Assembly (NCBI GenBank): GCA_937960785.1
Contig: CALGOZ010000049.1
Location: 1 to 28,083 of the forward strand
DNA length: 28,083 nucleotides
Direction: 5' to 3'
Source: an uncultured Pseudogracilibacillus sp.
Lineage (GTDB): Bacteria; Bacillota; Bacilli; Bacillales; Amphibacillaceae
The notes under the pieces were generated by a model that was not told where the DNA came from, did no database searches, and saw only the letters and a list, made by a program, of their open reading frames with translations. Positions 1-7,036 of this stretch are shown in pieces (positions within the stretch are counted from its first letter, which is position 1; every line of letters starts with the position of its first letter). A program made the position numbers and the translations under genes.

Positions 1-33
1 TGTTTAATATTCTAGTAATTTGTATCACTCTTT

Positions 34-73
34 ACCTCTAAGTTAGGTTAATTTCTAACTTAGAGGTTTTTTT
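34..73 (+). terminator. Rho-independent terminator of the gene upstream of the window
   Basis: A 13-bp perfect stem (34-46 with 55-67) with an 8-nt loop is followed by a run of seven T (67-73). It lies before the rpsU promoter, so it ends transcription of a gene outside the window to the left. The T-run is only on the plus-strand side. Confidence 0.9.
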
Positions 74-113
74 CATATATTAATAATATAAAATTCTAAA
101 TTATAACATTGTG

Positions 114-142
114 TTGACCAAGTTACAACATTGTACTATAAT
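114..142 (+). promoter_or_regulatory. SigA-type promoter of rpsU-yqeY
   Basis: The -35 box is TTGACC (114-119) and the -10 box is a perfect TATAAT (137-142), with an ideal 17-nt spacer. The expected transcription start is about 148-150, roughly 60 nt before the rpsU start codon. The near-consensus sequence fits a highly expressed ribosomal protein gene. Confidence 0.88.
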
Positions 143-149
143 TAGATGA

Positions 150-174
150 AGCATATTTGTGCATATGCTTTTTA
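150..174 (+). other. Hairpin with T-run at the 5' end of the rpsU mRNA
   Basis: A 7-bp stem (150-156 with 163-169, loop 157-162) is followed by TTTTT (170-174 after T169). It falls at the predicted mRNA 5' end. It could protect the transcript from 5' decay or act as a weak attenuator. No function is shown by the sequence alone. Confidence 0.45.
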
Positions 175-209
175 ATTATGGTTGCAAACTCCGGAGGGAG
201 GGAAATTTC

Positions 210-392
210 ATGCCAAATACGACTCGCATTCGTGATAATGAATCGTTAGAAGACGCACTACGTCGATTTAGGCGAAACGTATCTAGAAGTGGTACTTTAT
301 CAGAATATCGGAAACGTGAATATTATGTAAAACCTAGTGTACGCCGTAAGAAAAAATCAGAGGCGGCTAGATCACGTAAACGTCGCCGATAA
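210..392 (+). CDS. rpsU: 30S ribosomal protein S21
   Basis: This 60-residue basic protein matches bacterial S21, a small subunit protein near the mRNA exit and anti-Shine-Dalgarno site that helps initiation. The conserved core NESLEDALRRFRR sits at residues 10-22. The C-terminal half is very rich in Arg and Lys (PSVRRKKKSEAARSRKRRR), as usual for rRNA binding. The start at 210 is preferred over an upstream ATG in the same frame (159) because it has a strong GGAGGGAGGG ribosome binding site at about 192-201 and gives the family length of 57-60 residues. It is followed after 16 bp by yqeY, an arrangement very common in Firmicutes. It is driven by the promoter at 114-142. Confidence 0.97.
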   Translation: MPNTTRIRDNESLEDALRRFRRNVSRSGTLSEYRKREYYVKPSVRRKKKSEAARSRKRRR

Positions 393-408
393 AAATGAGG
401 TTATGTAA

Positions 409-855
409 ATGGATCTTAATAAACAATTAGTTCAAGATATGAAAGAAGCAATGAAAGATAAGGACAAAACTCGCCTAAGTGTCATTCGTATGCTTCGAGC
501 AGCATTACAGAACGAAGCGATTGCAAAAGGTGTCGATTCATTATCCGAAGAGGATGCAATGATGATCGTTTCCCGGCAAGTAAAACAGATGCAAGAATCG
601 CTTGAAGAGTTTAAGGCTGCAAACCGTGACGATTTAATTGAAAAGACAGAAGCAGAATTAGCGGTTATCGAACAGTATATGCCGGAACAATTAACAGAAG
701 CTGAACTTGAGGAAATTGTGAAAAAAGCAATCACCTCTACCGGAGCGAAGACGAAGCGAGAATTTGGAAAAGTGATGGGTACAGTAATGCCTCAAGTAAG
801 AGGTAAGGCTGATGGATCCATCGTCCAGCAAATCGTTCAACGATTGTTAGATTAA
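409..855 (+). CDS. yqeY: GatB/YqeY domain protein
   Basis: This 148-residue protein is a full-length YqeY. It resembles the C-terminal helical domain of GatB, the subunit of the tRNA-dependent amidotransferase that contacts tRNA, and is thought to have a tRNA-related role that is still unproven. Typical family segments are seen: an N-terminal helix with DKTRLSVIRMLRAAL, a central EAELAVIEQYMPEQLTEAEL stretch, and a C-terminal GKVMGTVMPQVRGKADG motif. It follows rpsU by 16 bp and a terminator lies 15 bp after its stop, so rpsU and yqeY form a two-gene operon. The ribosome binding site (GAGG at about 396-399) is modest, so translation may partly follow from rpsU. Confidence 0.95.
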   Translation: MDLNKQLVQDMKEAMKDKDKTRLSVIRMLRAALQNEAIAKGVDSLSEEDAMMIVSRQVKQMQESLEEFKAANRDDLIEKTEAELAVIEQYMPEQLTEAELEEIVKKAITSTGAKTKREFGKVMGTVMPQVRGKADGSIVQQIVQRLLD

Positions 856-870
856 TGATTGACTATTTGA

Positions 871-921
871 AACCTTCATTCGTTTAATTAGACGTTTAGT
901 TAAGCGATGAAGGTTTTTTAG
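871..921 (+). terminator. Terminator of the rpsU-yqeY operon
   Basis: The outer stem AACCTTCAT (871-879) pairs with ATGAAGGTT (907-915). The arm continues with CG pairs and an AT-rich loop region. Six T follow within 914-919, with a further T-run at 922-926. Confidence 0.88.
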
Positions 922-952
922 TTTTTAAATGGATGATTTTTTAAAATTCTTC

Positions 953-994
953 ATGATTAATTATATCAAATATGTTACGATAAAAATGTTACGA
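953..994 (+). promoter_or_regulatory. Possible extended -10 promoter and direct repeat upstream of yqeZ
   Basis: TGtTACGAT (973-981) looks like an extended -10 element, but the -35 region at 953-958 is poor. The 9-mer ATGTTACGA occurs twice, at 972-980 and 986-994, 14 bp apart, so this could be two overlapping -10 sites or an operator. In B. subtilis the homologous operon is SigW-controlled. I see no SigW-type TGAAAC-N16-CGTA pair at correct spacing here. Confidence 0.3.
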
Positions 995-1039
995 ATAAAT
1001 TGTAAGAAATGGCTTAGATGTAAAGGTGGTGAACGTCAA

Positions 1040-2389
1040 ATGAAAAGAATTAGCCGAATTACTTCATTACTTATCGTTTTTTTAATAATTTTGTTTATAT
1101 TCGGTTTGCAAATCCCAAGTAACGAAGCCTCAGGAGAAGGAAAACTTGTCTACATTATCCCAGTTGAAAAAGAGGTAGAAAGGGGATTAGAAGCCTTTTT
1201 AAAACGAACGATTGAAGAAGCAGAGGAAGCTGGTGCTAATCATATTATTTTTGAGATTGATACACCAGGGGGACGGGTTGATTCAGCGACACAAATTGCA
1301 AAATTACTACAGACAATTGAAATGCCAACGACAGCTTATATTGTCAATGAAGCGCTCTCAGCTGGTTCTTATATCGCTTTAAATTTAGATTCAATTTATA
1401 TGCAGCCAAATGCGACGATGGGAGCAAGTGCTGTCATTACTACTGATGGTACGATGGCAGATGAAAAGGCCCAATCAGCTTGGATTGCAATGATGAAAAG
1501 TGCAGCAGAATCGAAGGGAAGGGATCCGATTTATGCCATTGCGATGGCCGACCCTACAGTCGATTTGCCAGAATACGGAGCACCGAAGGATAAATTGTTA
1601 ACACTAACGCCAACCGAGGCTGAAGAAGTCGGCTATGCAGAAGGAATCGTACAAAATCGTACAGAGCTTCTCCATGCGCTCGATTTACAAGGGGCTGAGC
1701 TAGTTGAGCCGAAAACATCTTTTGCCGAAGAACTTGCTCGCTTTGTTACAAGTCCGATTGTGATTCCCATATTACTATCGATAGCAAGTATCGGGCTAAT
1801 CGTTGAATTATACACACCTGGTTTTGGAATTGCCGGAACGATGGGACTTATTGCGCTCTTACTATTTTTCTATGGCCATATCATCGCTGGCTTAGCAGGT
1901 CTTGAGGCGATTAGCTTCTTAGTCATTGGTATTATTTTAGTAGTGTTAGAATTCTTTGTTCCCGGCGGTATTTTAGGGATAATCGGTGCAAGTGCCATCG
2001 TTGTGTCTTTATTCCTCGCAGGTTATGATTTATCTCATATGGCGATTAGCATTTTAGTCGCATTAATTCTGGGCATTGTTACTTTTATTATTTTATATCG
2101 CTCAGTCGATCGGGAAAAAGGTTTATTTAAGAAAATAATTTTACAAGACCGTACGACGACAGATGAAGGATACATCTCTGCTACGACGAGGTTTGATTTA
2201 ATTGGTCAAATTGGTAGAAGCGTCACCCCTTTACGTCCTGCAGGTACAATCATTGTAAACAATGAACGTATTGACGCTGTATCAGAAGGAAATTATATTA
2301 ATAACGATGTCGAAGTGGAAATTATCCACGTCGAAGGAATGCGAGTCGTCGTACAAGAAGTAAAGGATAAAAATAAGGAGGAAATGTAA
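1040..2389 (+). CDS. yqeZ: Long-form NfeD membrane protein (ClpP-like serine protease domain plus OB-fold)
   Basis: This 449-residue protein has an N-terminal hydrophobic signal (about residues 8-24). A ClpP/SppA-like domain (about 35-220) follows, with IDTPGG at 73-78 and SAG at 108-110, where Ser108 is the likely nucleophile. A multi-pass membrane block covers about 238-352, and a soluble C-terminal OB-fold carries LRPAGT at 398-403. This is the NfeD1b architecture, which partners flotillins in membrane microdomains. The start at 1040 is chosen over an in-frame ATG at 929 because AAAGGTGGTGA (1022-1032) precedes it and the signal peptide then begins normally. floA starts immediately after its stop, so the two are translationally coupled. 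The proteolytic role is inferred from archaeal homologues. Confidence 0.93.
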   Translation: MKRISRITSLLIVFLIILFIFGLQIPSNEASGEGKLVYIIPVEKEVERGLEAFLKRTIEEAEEAGANHIIFEIDTPGGRVDSATQIAKLLQTIEMPTTAYIVNEALSAGSYIALNLDSIYMQPNATMGASAVITTDGTMADEKAQSAWIAMMKSAAESKGRDPIYAIAMADPTVDLPEYGAPKDKLLTLTPTEAEEVGYAEGIVQNRTELLHALDLQGAELVEPKTSFAEELARFVTSPIVIPILLSIASIGLIVELYTPGFGIAGTMGLIALLLFFYGHIIAGLAGLEAISFLVIGIILVVLEFFVPGGILGIIGASAIVVSLFLAGYDLSHMAISILVALILGIVTFIILYRSVDREKGLFKKIILQDRTTTDEGYISATTRFDLIGQIGRSVTPLRPAGTIIVNNERIDAVSEGNYINNDVEVEIIHVEGMRVVVQEVKDKNKEEM

Positions 2390-3394
2390 ATGGAATTTCA
2401 ACAATTACTGCCAATTATTATTATTGCGATTGTATTAATCGCACTTATTGCACTCTTTACCTTTGTACCAGTAGCTCTTTGGATTAGCGCCCTTGCTGCC
2501 GGTGTACGTGTTGGATTGTTTACCTTAGTGGGAATGCGACTCCGTCGAGTTGTTCCGTCACGAGTGATTAATCCATTAATTAAAGCGTATAAGGCAGGTT
2601 TAGATGTGACAACAAATCAACTGGAAAGTCACTATTTGGCCGGGGGTAATGTCGATCGGGTCGTAAATGCTCTAATTGCGGCTCACCGAGCGAATATTAA
2701 TTTATCTTTCGAACGGGGCGCTGCGATTGACCTTGCCGGACGAAATGTGCTTGAAGCAGTTCAAATGAGTGTTAACCCGAAAGTGATCGAAACACCCTTT
2801 ATTGCGGGTATTGCGATGGACGGTATTGAAGTAAAAGCGATGGCACGAATTACTGTTCGTGCTAATATCGATCGCCTCGTTGGAGGTGCCGGGGAAGAGA
2901 CGATTATTGCCCGTGTAGGTGAAGGTGTTGTAAGTACAATCGGTAGTTCCGAATCTCATAAGCAAGTTTTAGAAAATCCGGATACGATTTCTCATACCGT
3001 ATTAGCAAAAGGATTAGACTCCGGTACAGCCTTTGAAATTTTATCGATTGATATCGCCGATGTAGATATTGGTAAGAACATTGGTGCGATTTTACAAACT
3101 GACCAAGCACAAGCAGATAAAAATATCGCTCAAGCTAAAGCGGAAGAGCGTCGTGCAATGGCAGTAGCGTTAGAACAAGAAATGACAGCAAAAGTTGAAG
3201 AAATGCGCGCTCGCGTAGTTGAGGCAGAAGCAGAGGTACCGTTAGCGTTAGCTGAAGCTTTACGCTCTGGTCATATGGGTGCAATGGATTATTTAAACTA
3301 TAAAAATATTCAAGCCGATACCGAGATGCGTGATACAATAGGGAAGGTAACTGGAAAAGATGAAACCTCAGAAGACCCTGGAACAAAAAGTTAA
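2390..3394 (+). CDS. floA: Flotillin-like protein FloA
   Basis: This 334-residue protein is a full-length FloA (UPF0365), a scaffold of functional membrane microdomains that keeps membranes fluid and organises signalling and secretion complexes. An N-terminal hydrophobic hairpin (about residues 6-30) anchors it to the inner leaflet. A band-7/PHB-like region follows, and then an Ala/Glu-rich coiled coil at about 240-290 with KAEERRAMAVALEQEM and AEAEVP, the heptad region used for oligomerisation. The ATG directly abuts the yqeZ stop codon, with AAGGAGG at 2375-2381, so coupling with its NfeD partner is tight. yqfB follows after 31 bp. Confidence 0.96.
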   Translation: MEFQQLLPIIIIAIVLIALIALFTFVPVALWISALAAGVRVGLFTLVGMRLRRVVPSRVINPLIKAYKAGLDVTTNQLESHYLAGGNVDRVVNALIAAHRANINLSFERGAAIDLAGRNVLEAVQMSVNPKVIETPFIAGIAMDGIEVKAMARITVRANIDRLVGGAGEETIIARVGEGVVSTIGSSESHKQVLENPDTISHTVLAKGLDSGTAFEILSIDIADVDIGKNIGAILQTDQAQADKNIAQAKAEERRAMAVALEQEMTAKVEEMRARVVEAEAEVPLALAEALRSGHMGAMDYLNYKNIQADTEMRDTIGKVTGKDETSEDPGTKS

Positions 3395-3425
3395 TGGACC
3401 ATTTAACTAAAGGAGGTCCTTTAGG

Positions 3426-3989
3426 ATGGATATATTGATCGATATTATTTTCGAAAACCCCTTTTTACTTTTTTTAATTATTGCTGGACTTATATCGGCA
3501 TTTAATCGTTATTCAACGACTAAAGAAACTACTGAAAGTAAAGGACAAGAGCCAGAACAAAGAGGAAAAAAAAGTTCACCCTTAAAAGATTTTACCCGTA
3601 GGTTGGAGGAACTTGCAGAATCTACTGAAGAAATTGATCCGTTAAAACCGAACCGAGCCGAAATTGAGCAACAAGAAATTGAAACTATGTCAAAACAAGA
3701 ACCAAACTATTCTTTTGAACGAGAACGAGAAGCACAACTACAAAGACTCCAAGAACAGTATCGCACAATCCGTGAAGAGGACGAAACAGTTAATAAGATG
3801 GAAACCAGTGCTTCAATTCGTAGTACAGAAGCTAAAGACAAAAAACCTTTACAACCTACAAGATCAAAAGGAATTGATTTACAATCTCGTTTAAATCAGG
3901 AAGGTTTAATCGAAAGTATCGTAATGGCGGAAATTTTAGGCCCGCCAAGAGCACGAAAAAGATATCACAATCGTTATTTAGATCGGTAG
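3426..3989 (+). CDS. yqfB: YqfB-like membrane-anchored protein of unknown function
   Basis: This 187-residue protein has one N-terminal hydrophobic segment (about residues 11-27). A long, highly charged Glu/Gln/Arg/Lys tail follows, with low-complexity and likely coiled-coil character (about 30-130). The end carries a conserved-looking patch IVMAEILGPPRARKRY. No catalytic motif is visible. Its place as third gene after yqeZ-floA matches B. subtilis yqfB, so a role in the same membrane microdomain system is likely but unproven. The ribosome binding site AAAGGAGGT (3409-3417) is strong, although GGACC at 3396-3400 can pair with GGTCC at 3415-3419 and partly cover it. A strong terminator lies about 75 bp after the stop. 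Confidence 0.75.
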   Translation: MDILIDIIFENPFLLFLIIAGLISAFNRYSTTKETTESKGQEPEQRGKKSSPLKDFTRRLEELAESTEEIDPLKPNRAEIEQQEIETMSKQEPNYSFEREREAQLQRLQEQYRTIREEDETVNKMETSASIRSTEAKDKKPLQPTRSKGIDLQSRLNQEGLIESIVMAEILGPPRARKRYHNRYLDR

Positions 3990-4062
3990 CTTATTATATA
4001 GATACATTAGGATATTTTTTCAAAGTAATAGAAGCTCAGATAAAACAATTTAAATAAAATAG

Positions 4063-4105
4063 AGGACTGGATTTCCTTTAAGGAAGATTCAGTCCTTTTT
4101 ATTTT
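4063..4105 (+). terminator. Terminator of the yqeZ-floA-yqfB operon
   Basis: A long hairpin has AGGACTG (4063-4069) pairing with CAGTCCT (4090-4096). The inner arm TTCC (4073-4076) pairs with GGAA (4082-4085), with one bulge. The T-rich tail is at 4096-4105. Confidence 0.9.
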
Positions 4106-4141
4106 GCTGAAAAACTTTATTTATCCGCACTTGAGCGTCTT

Positions 4142-4346
4142 GCACACCTGAATTTTGATGAAACCTTATTTTCGTGTACGCTGGGGTTTCCCGCACACCT
4201 GAAATCATACATAATCTTAATTTCGTGTGCGCTAGAACGTCCATCGCACCTAAAATTTGGATAAAACACAATTTCGTGTGTGCTGGCGTCTCTCGCACAC
4301 CTGAATTTTACGAAAAACCTATTTCCGTGTGCGCTGGATTTTTCTC
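4142..4346 (+). repeat. 51-bp imperfect tandem repeat, about four copies
   Basis: The GCACACCTGAA-type block starts at 4142, 4193, 4246 (shortened) and 4295. The following TTTCGTGTGCGCTGG-type block has its C-G junction at 4173, 4224, 4275 and 4326, a period of exactly 51 bp. Within each unit the two blocks are inverted relative to each other. In the second unit GCACAC (4193-4198) pairs with GTGTGC (4225-4230) and GAAAT (4201-4205) with ATTTC (4220-4224). A decayed fifth unit may follow at about 4347-4372. The copies differ at many positions. Little else of note is seen in the gene-free stretch 3990-4529 apart from the two terminator-like hairpins, and no convincing promoter was found. Confidence 0.85.
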
Positions 4347-4411
4347 TAGACCTACAATCGATGAAAATTTCTTTTTAAAAAGTGTTAGATTTTATGAACT
4401 ACAATCCGAGC

Positions 4412-4441
4412 AGTGTTTAGTTTATACTGACACTCTTTTTT
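4412..4441 (+). terminator. Terminator-like hairpin after the repeat array
   Basis: AGTGT (4412-4416) pairs with ACACT (4430-4434), and AGT (4419-4421) with ACT (4426-4428), around a TTAT loop. CTTTTTT follows at 4435-4441. It lies between the repeat array and yqfC, where there is no obvious gene to terminate. Confidence 0.6.
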
Positions 4442-4529
4442 GCTAGTGTGCTTTTAACCTCTTTTATACTTAAAAAAAGTTCTTACTTATATTTCGAATC
4501 ATATTTATAAATAGAGAGGGGAGATATGC

Positions 4530-4811
4530 ATGAAAGGCTTTAAAGGATTGTGGCATATGTTAACGGACCTTTCCGATGATGAACAGTATCCGCTTATTAT
4601 GATTTATCGGAATCGTAAAATTACAATCGAACAAGTAGAGCGATTAATCACCTTTTCTCCAAAGGAAATTGTACTTCTTCATGAACGGGGGAAAATCGCA
4701 ATTACCGGAAAGGATTTATTTATTTCTTTCATGTATAACGATGAAATAACGCTTGTAGGAATGATTGAAGAGATTCTTTTTTTATCGGATAAAGGAGGCG
4801 CAAATGAATAG
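4530..4811 (+). CDS. yqfC: Sporulation protein YqfC (YabP/YqfC family)
   Basis: This 93-residue protein belongs to the small YabP/YqfC family of sporulation proteins. In B. subtilis its gene is made in the mother cell under SigE. The sequence shows the usual beta-rich make-up with FSPKEIVLLHERGKIAITGK in the middle and FISFMYNDEITLVG near the end. AGAGGGGAGA at 4514-4523 serves as ribosome binding site. The last codons overlap the start of yqfD by 8 bp, and the pair is conserved across endospore formers. I could not find a convincing SigE promoter in the upstream 90 bp. Its presence is a good sign that the organism forms endospores. Confidence 0.92.
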   Translation: MKGFKGLWHMLTDLSDDEQYPLIMIYRNRKITIEQVERLITFSPKEIVLLHERGKIAITGKDLFISFMYNDEITLVGMIEEILFLSDKGGANE

Positions 4812-6030
4812 TACAAAGCTTAGAAAATGGTTAGGAGATGTTACTTGTATCATCGAAGGGGAATCGGTGGAAAAATTTTTATACGAATGTGCACAAGCGT
4901 CGATTCCTCTTCGTGAAGTAAAACTTCTATCTAAAACGAAAATAGAAGCTAACTTTTACGTTCGCGATATGAAAAAAGTACGTAAAATTGCCTCGGATCT
5001 ACACATGAGGCTTGAGCTAGATGAAGAGACTGGCTTGTTCGTTTATTTACGGTTACAATTTCAAGAAACTTATAAAATAGTAGCTTTCGTTTTATCTTTC
5101 ATTTTATTATTTATATTGTCCCACACGACTTGGAATGTACATATGAAACATATTCCGTACCATTTAGAAAAAGAAATAACTGCACAGTTACAGCAGTTAA
5201 ACATTTATCCCGGCTCTTTCCAATTTAAAGCTCCACCGGTCGAACAGATTGAACAGATTTTAATGGAAAATGTGCCACAATTGTTATACATAAGTGTGAA
5301 GAAACGTGGTACAATTTATACAATTGAAGCTTTGGAAAAAATTGACGAAGATATGACTGAAAATACAAGTCCAAGTCATTTAATAGCTGAAAAAAACGGA
5401 ATTATTAAAAAGATGTTAATTGAACGAGGCCAAGCAGTCGTAAATGTCAATGACTTTGTTCAAAAAGGGGACTTGCTCGTATCTGGTGAATTAATTATTC
5501 AAGATGAAATTGAAGGAGAAGAGGAAGAAAAAGAAGAAGGAGTTTATGTCCGATCGATTGGTGATATTTATGCAAATACATGGTATGAAGTGAAGGTTTC
5601 GGCAGATATGTCCCAGCGCTCGTATCATGTTGCCGGTAATTACGTGACACATTACGAACTACATATTGGCTCATTGCGCATACCGGTAAAATTTTGGCCG
5701 AGACTAAAGGATAAGCAATTTACTACGGTGGAAGAAGTGTTTCCTTTACGTATCTTTAATGTTACCTTACCGATTAAACTCGTTGAAAAAAGGAACTTTG
5801 AACAAACGGAAAAGGAACGTAATCGAACAGAGGAAGAAACGAAAGAAATCGCAATCGAACATGCCTTAGAAGATTTACAACATAAACTTGGTAAAGAGAC
5901 CGAAATCGTAAAATATTATGTTTTGCATGAAGTTGTGGACAATGGTAAAGTTAAACTTAGATTATATGTAAGTGCAATTGAAAATATTGCACGAGAACAA
6001 CCGATTAAAAATGAACAATTACGTGATTAA
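4804..6030 (+). CDS. yqfD: Sporulation membrane protein YqfD
   Basis: This 408-residue protein matches the YqfD family of SigE-dependent sporulation proteins. A soluble N-terminal domain (1-88) is followed by one membrane span (about 91-108), and then a large extracytoplasmic or forespore-facing region rich in beta strands. That region contains AEKNGIIKKMLIERGQAVV, which recalls a barrel-sandwich or biotinyl-like fold, and VQKGDLLVSGELI. An acidic run (EGEEEEKEEG) interrupts it. ATG 4804 is chosen over an upstream in-frame ATG at 4765 because AAAGGAGG (4791-4798) precedes it. It overlaps yqfC by 8 bp and phoH follows 11 bp later. The molecular role is not known. Confidence 0.92.
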   Translation: MNSTKLRKWLGDVTCIIEGESVEKFLYECAQASIPLREVKLLSKTKIEANFYVRDMKKVRKIASDLHMRLELDEETGLFVYLRLQFQETYKIVAFVLSFILLFILSHTTWNVHMKHIPYHLEKEITAQLQQLNIYPGSFQFKAPPVEQIEQILMENVPQLLYISVKKRGTIYTIEALEKIDEDMTENTSPSHLIAEKNGIIKKMLIERGQAVVNVNDFVQKGDLLVSGELIIQDEIEGEEEEKEEGVYVRSIGDIYANTWYEVKVSADMSQRSYHVAGNYVTHYELHIGSLRIPVKFWPRLKDKQFTTVEEVFPLRIFNVTLPIKLVEKRNFEQTEKERNRTEEETKEIAIEHALEDLQHKLGKETEIVKYYVLHEVVDNGKVKLRLYVSAIENIAREQPIKNEQLRD

Positions 6031-6041
6031 AGGAGTACAAT

Positions 6042-7007
6042 ATGGCAGAAACATTACATGAAATTAATTTGCAATTAGAAGATGCAAATGTTACACGAGA
6101 ATTGTTTGGTAATAACGATATTTTTTTAAGACGAATCGAAGAACAATTGGACGTCTCGATTATTACACGGGGTGAGCAAATTCAAGTCGTCGGTGAGAAG
6201 TACGAAATCGTAGAAATCGTCTTGCAACATTTGCTCGCAGTAATCGAAAAAGGATTACTCATTAATGAACGGGATGTCATCTATGCTGTAAAACTTGCTG
6301 AAAAAGGAAAAATCGATGCGCTTCCTACATTGTATGAAGATGAAATTATAAAAAATGCCCGTGGCCAAGCAATTCGTGTAAAAACTTTAGGCCAAAAAAC
6401 GTATATCGATGCAATCGAACGAAACGACTTAGTCTTTGGTATAGGCCCAGCTGGAACGGGAAAAACCTACTTAGCAGTCGTAAAAGCAATTCAGGCATTA
6501 AAGCAAGGTCGAGTTCGTCGCATTATTTTAACACGACCGGCGGTTGAAGCGGGGGAGAGTTTAGGCTTTTTACCTGGAGATTTAAAAGAAAAGGTCGACC
6601 CATACTTACGTCCACTTTACGATGCCTTACACGATGTATTAGGACGAGAACAAGCGAGTCGTTTAATTGAAAAGGAAATTATCGAAATAGCTCCCCTTGC
6701 TTATATGCGCGGAAGAACGTTAGAAGAAGCCTTCGTTATATTAGATGAAGCCCAAAATACAACACCAGAACAGATGAAAATGTTTCTAACTCGCTTAGGC
6801 TTTGGCTCGAAAATGATTATTACAGGAGACGACACCCAAATCGATTTGCCCCGAGGGATAAAGTCAGGCTTAGATATCGCAATCCACCGGTTACAAAAGC
6901 TTGATGAAATATCTTTCGTTTATTTTGATAGTACCGATGTCGTACGCCATCCACTCGTGCAAAAAATAATTCATGCCTATGAAGCGGATGAACTAAAAAA
7001 AGAATAA
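6042..7007 (+). CDS. phoH: PhoH family P-loop ATPase (PhoH-L)
   Basis: This 321-residue protein is a full-length PhoH, a cytoplasmic ATPase related to superfamily 1 helicases and associated with RNA metabolism. The Walker A motif GPAGTGKT is at residues 135-142 and Walker B FVILDEAQ at 231-238. The downstream TGDDTQIDLPRG motif (261-271) is typical. The N-terminal 70 residues resemble a KH-like RNA-binding fold. AAGGAG precedes the ATG by a few bases. Its position before pgpH and ybeY matches the conserved phoH-yqfF-ybeY order of Bacillales. YbeY is an RNase and ribosome maturation factor, and the PhoH-YbeY link supports a role in RNA processing. Confidence 0.96.
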   Translation: MAETLHEINLQLEDANVTRELFGNNDIFLRRIEEQLDVSIITRGEQIQVVGEKYEIVEIVLQHLLAVIEKGLLINERDVIYAVKLAEKGKIDALPTLYEDEIIKNARGQAIRVKTLGQKTYIDAIERNDLVFGIGPAGTGKTYLAVVKAIQALKQGRVRRIILTRPAVEAGESLGFLPGDLKEKVDPYLRPLYDALHDVLGREQASRLIEKEIIEIAPLAYMRGRTLEEAFVILDEAQNTTPEQMKMFLTRLGFGSKMIITGDDTQIDLPRGIKSGLDIAIHRLQKLDEISFVYFDSTDVVRHPLVQKIIHAYEADELKKE

Positions 7008-7036
7008 AATAGGACGTACTGAATGGGGATGATTTT

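Noticed and set aside
868..897. SigW promoter (TGAAAC at 868-873 with CGTTTA at 893) for yqeZ
   Set aside because: The spacing is 19 nt, not about 16, the sequence overlaps the yqeY terminator stem, and it would leave a long leader.
4174..4446. Plus-strand 90-codon open frame over the repeat array
   Set aside because: No ribosome binding site, no recognisable protein features, and it follows from the repeats being open in several frames.
4464..4508. SigE promoter for yqfC-yqfD
   Set aside because: TTATATT (4487-4493) and CATATTTA (4500-4507) loosely resemble the two boxes but are only 6 nt apart. No correctly spaced pair was found, although SigE control is expected from B. subtilis.
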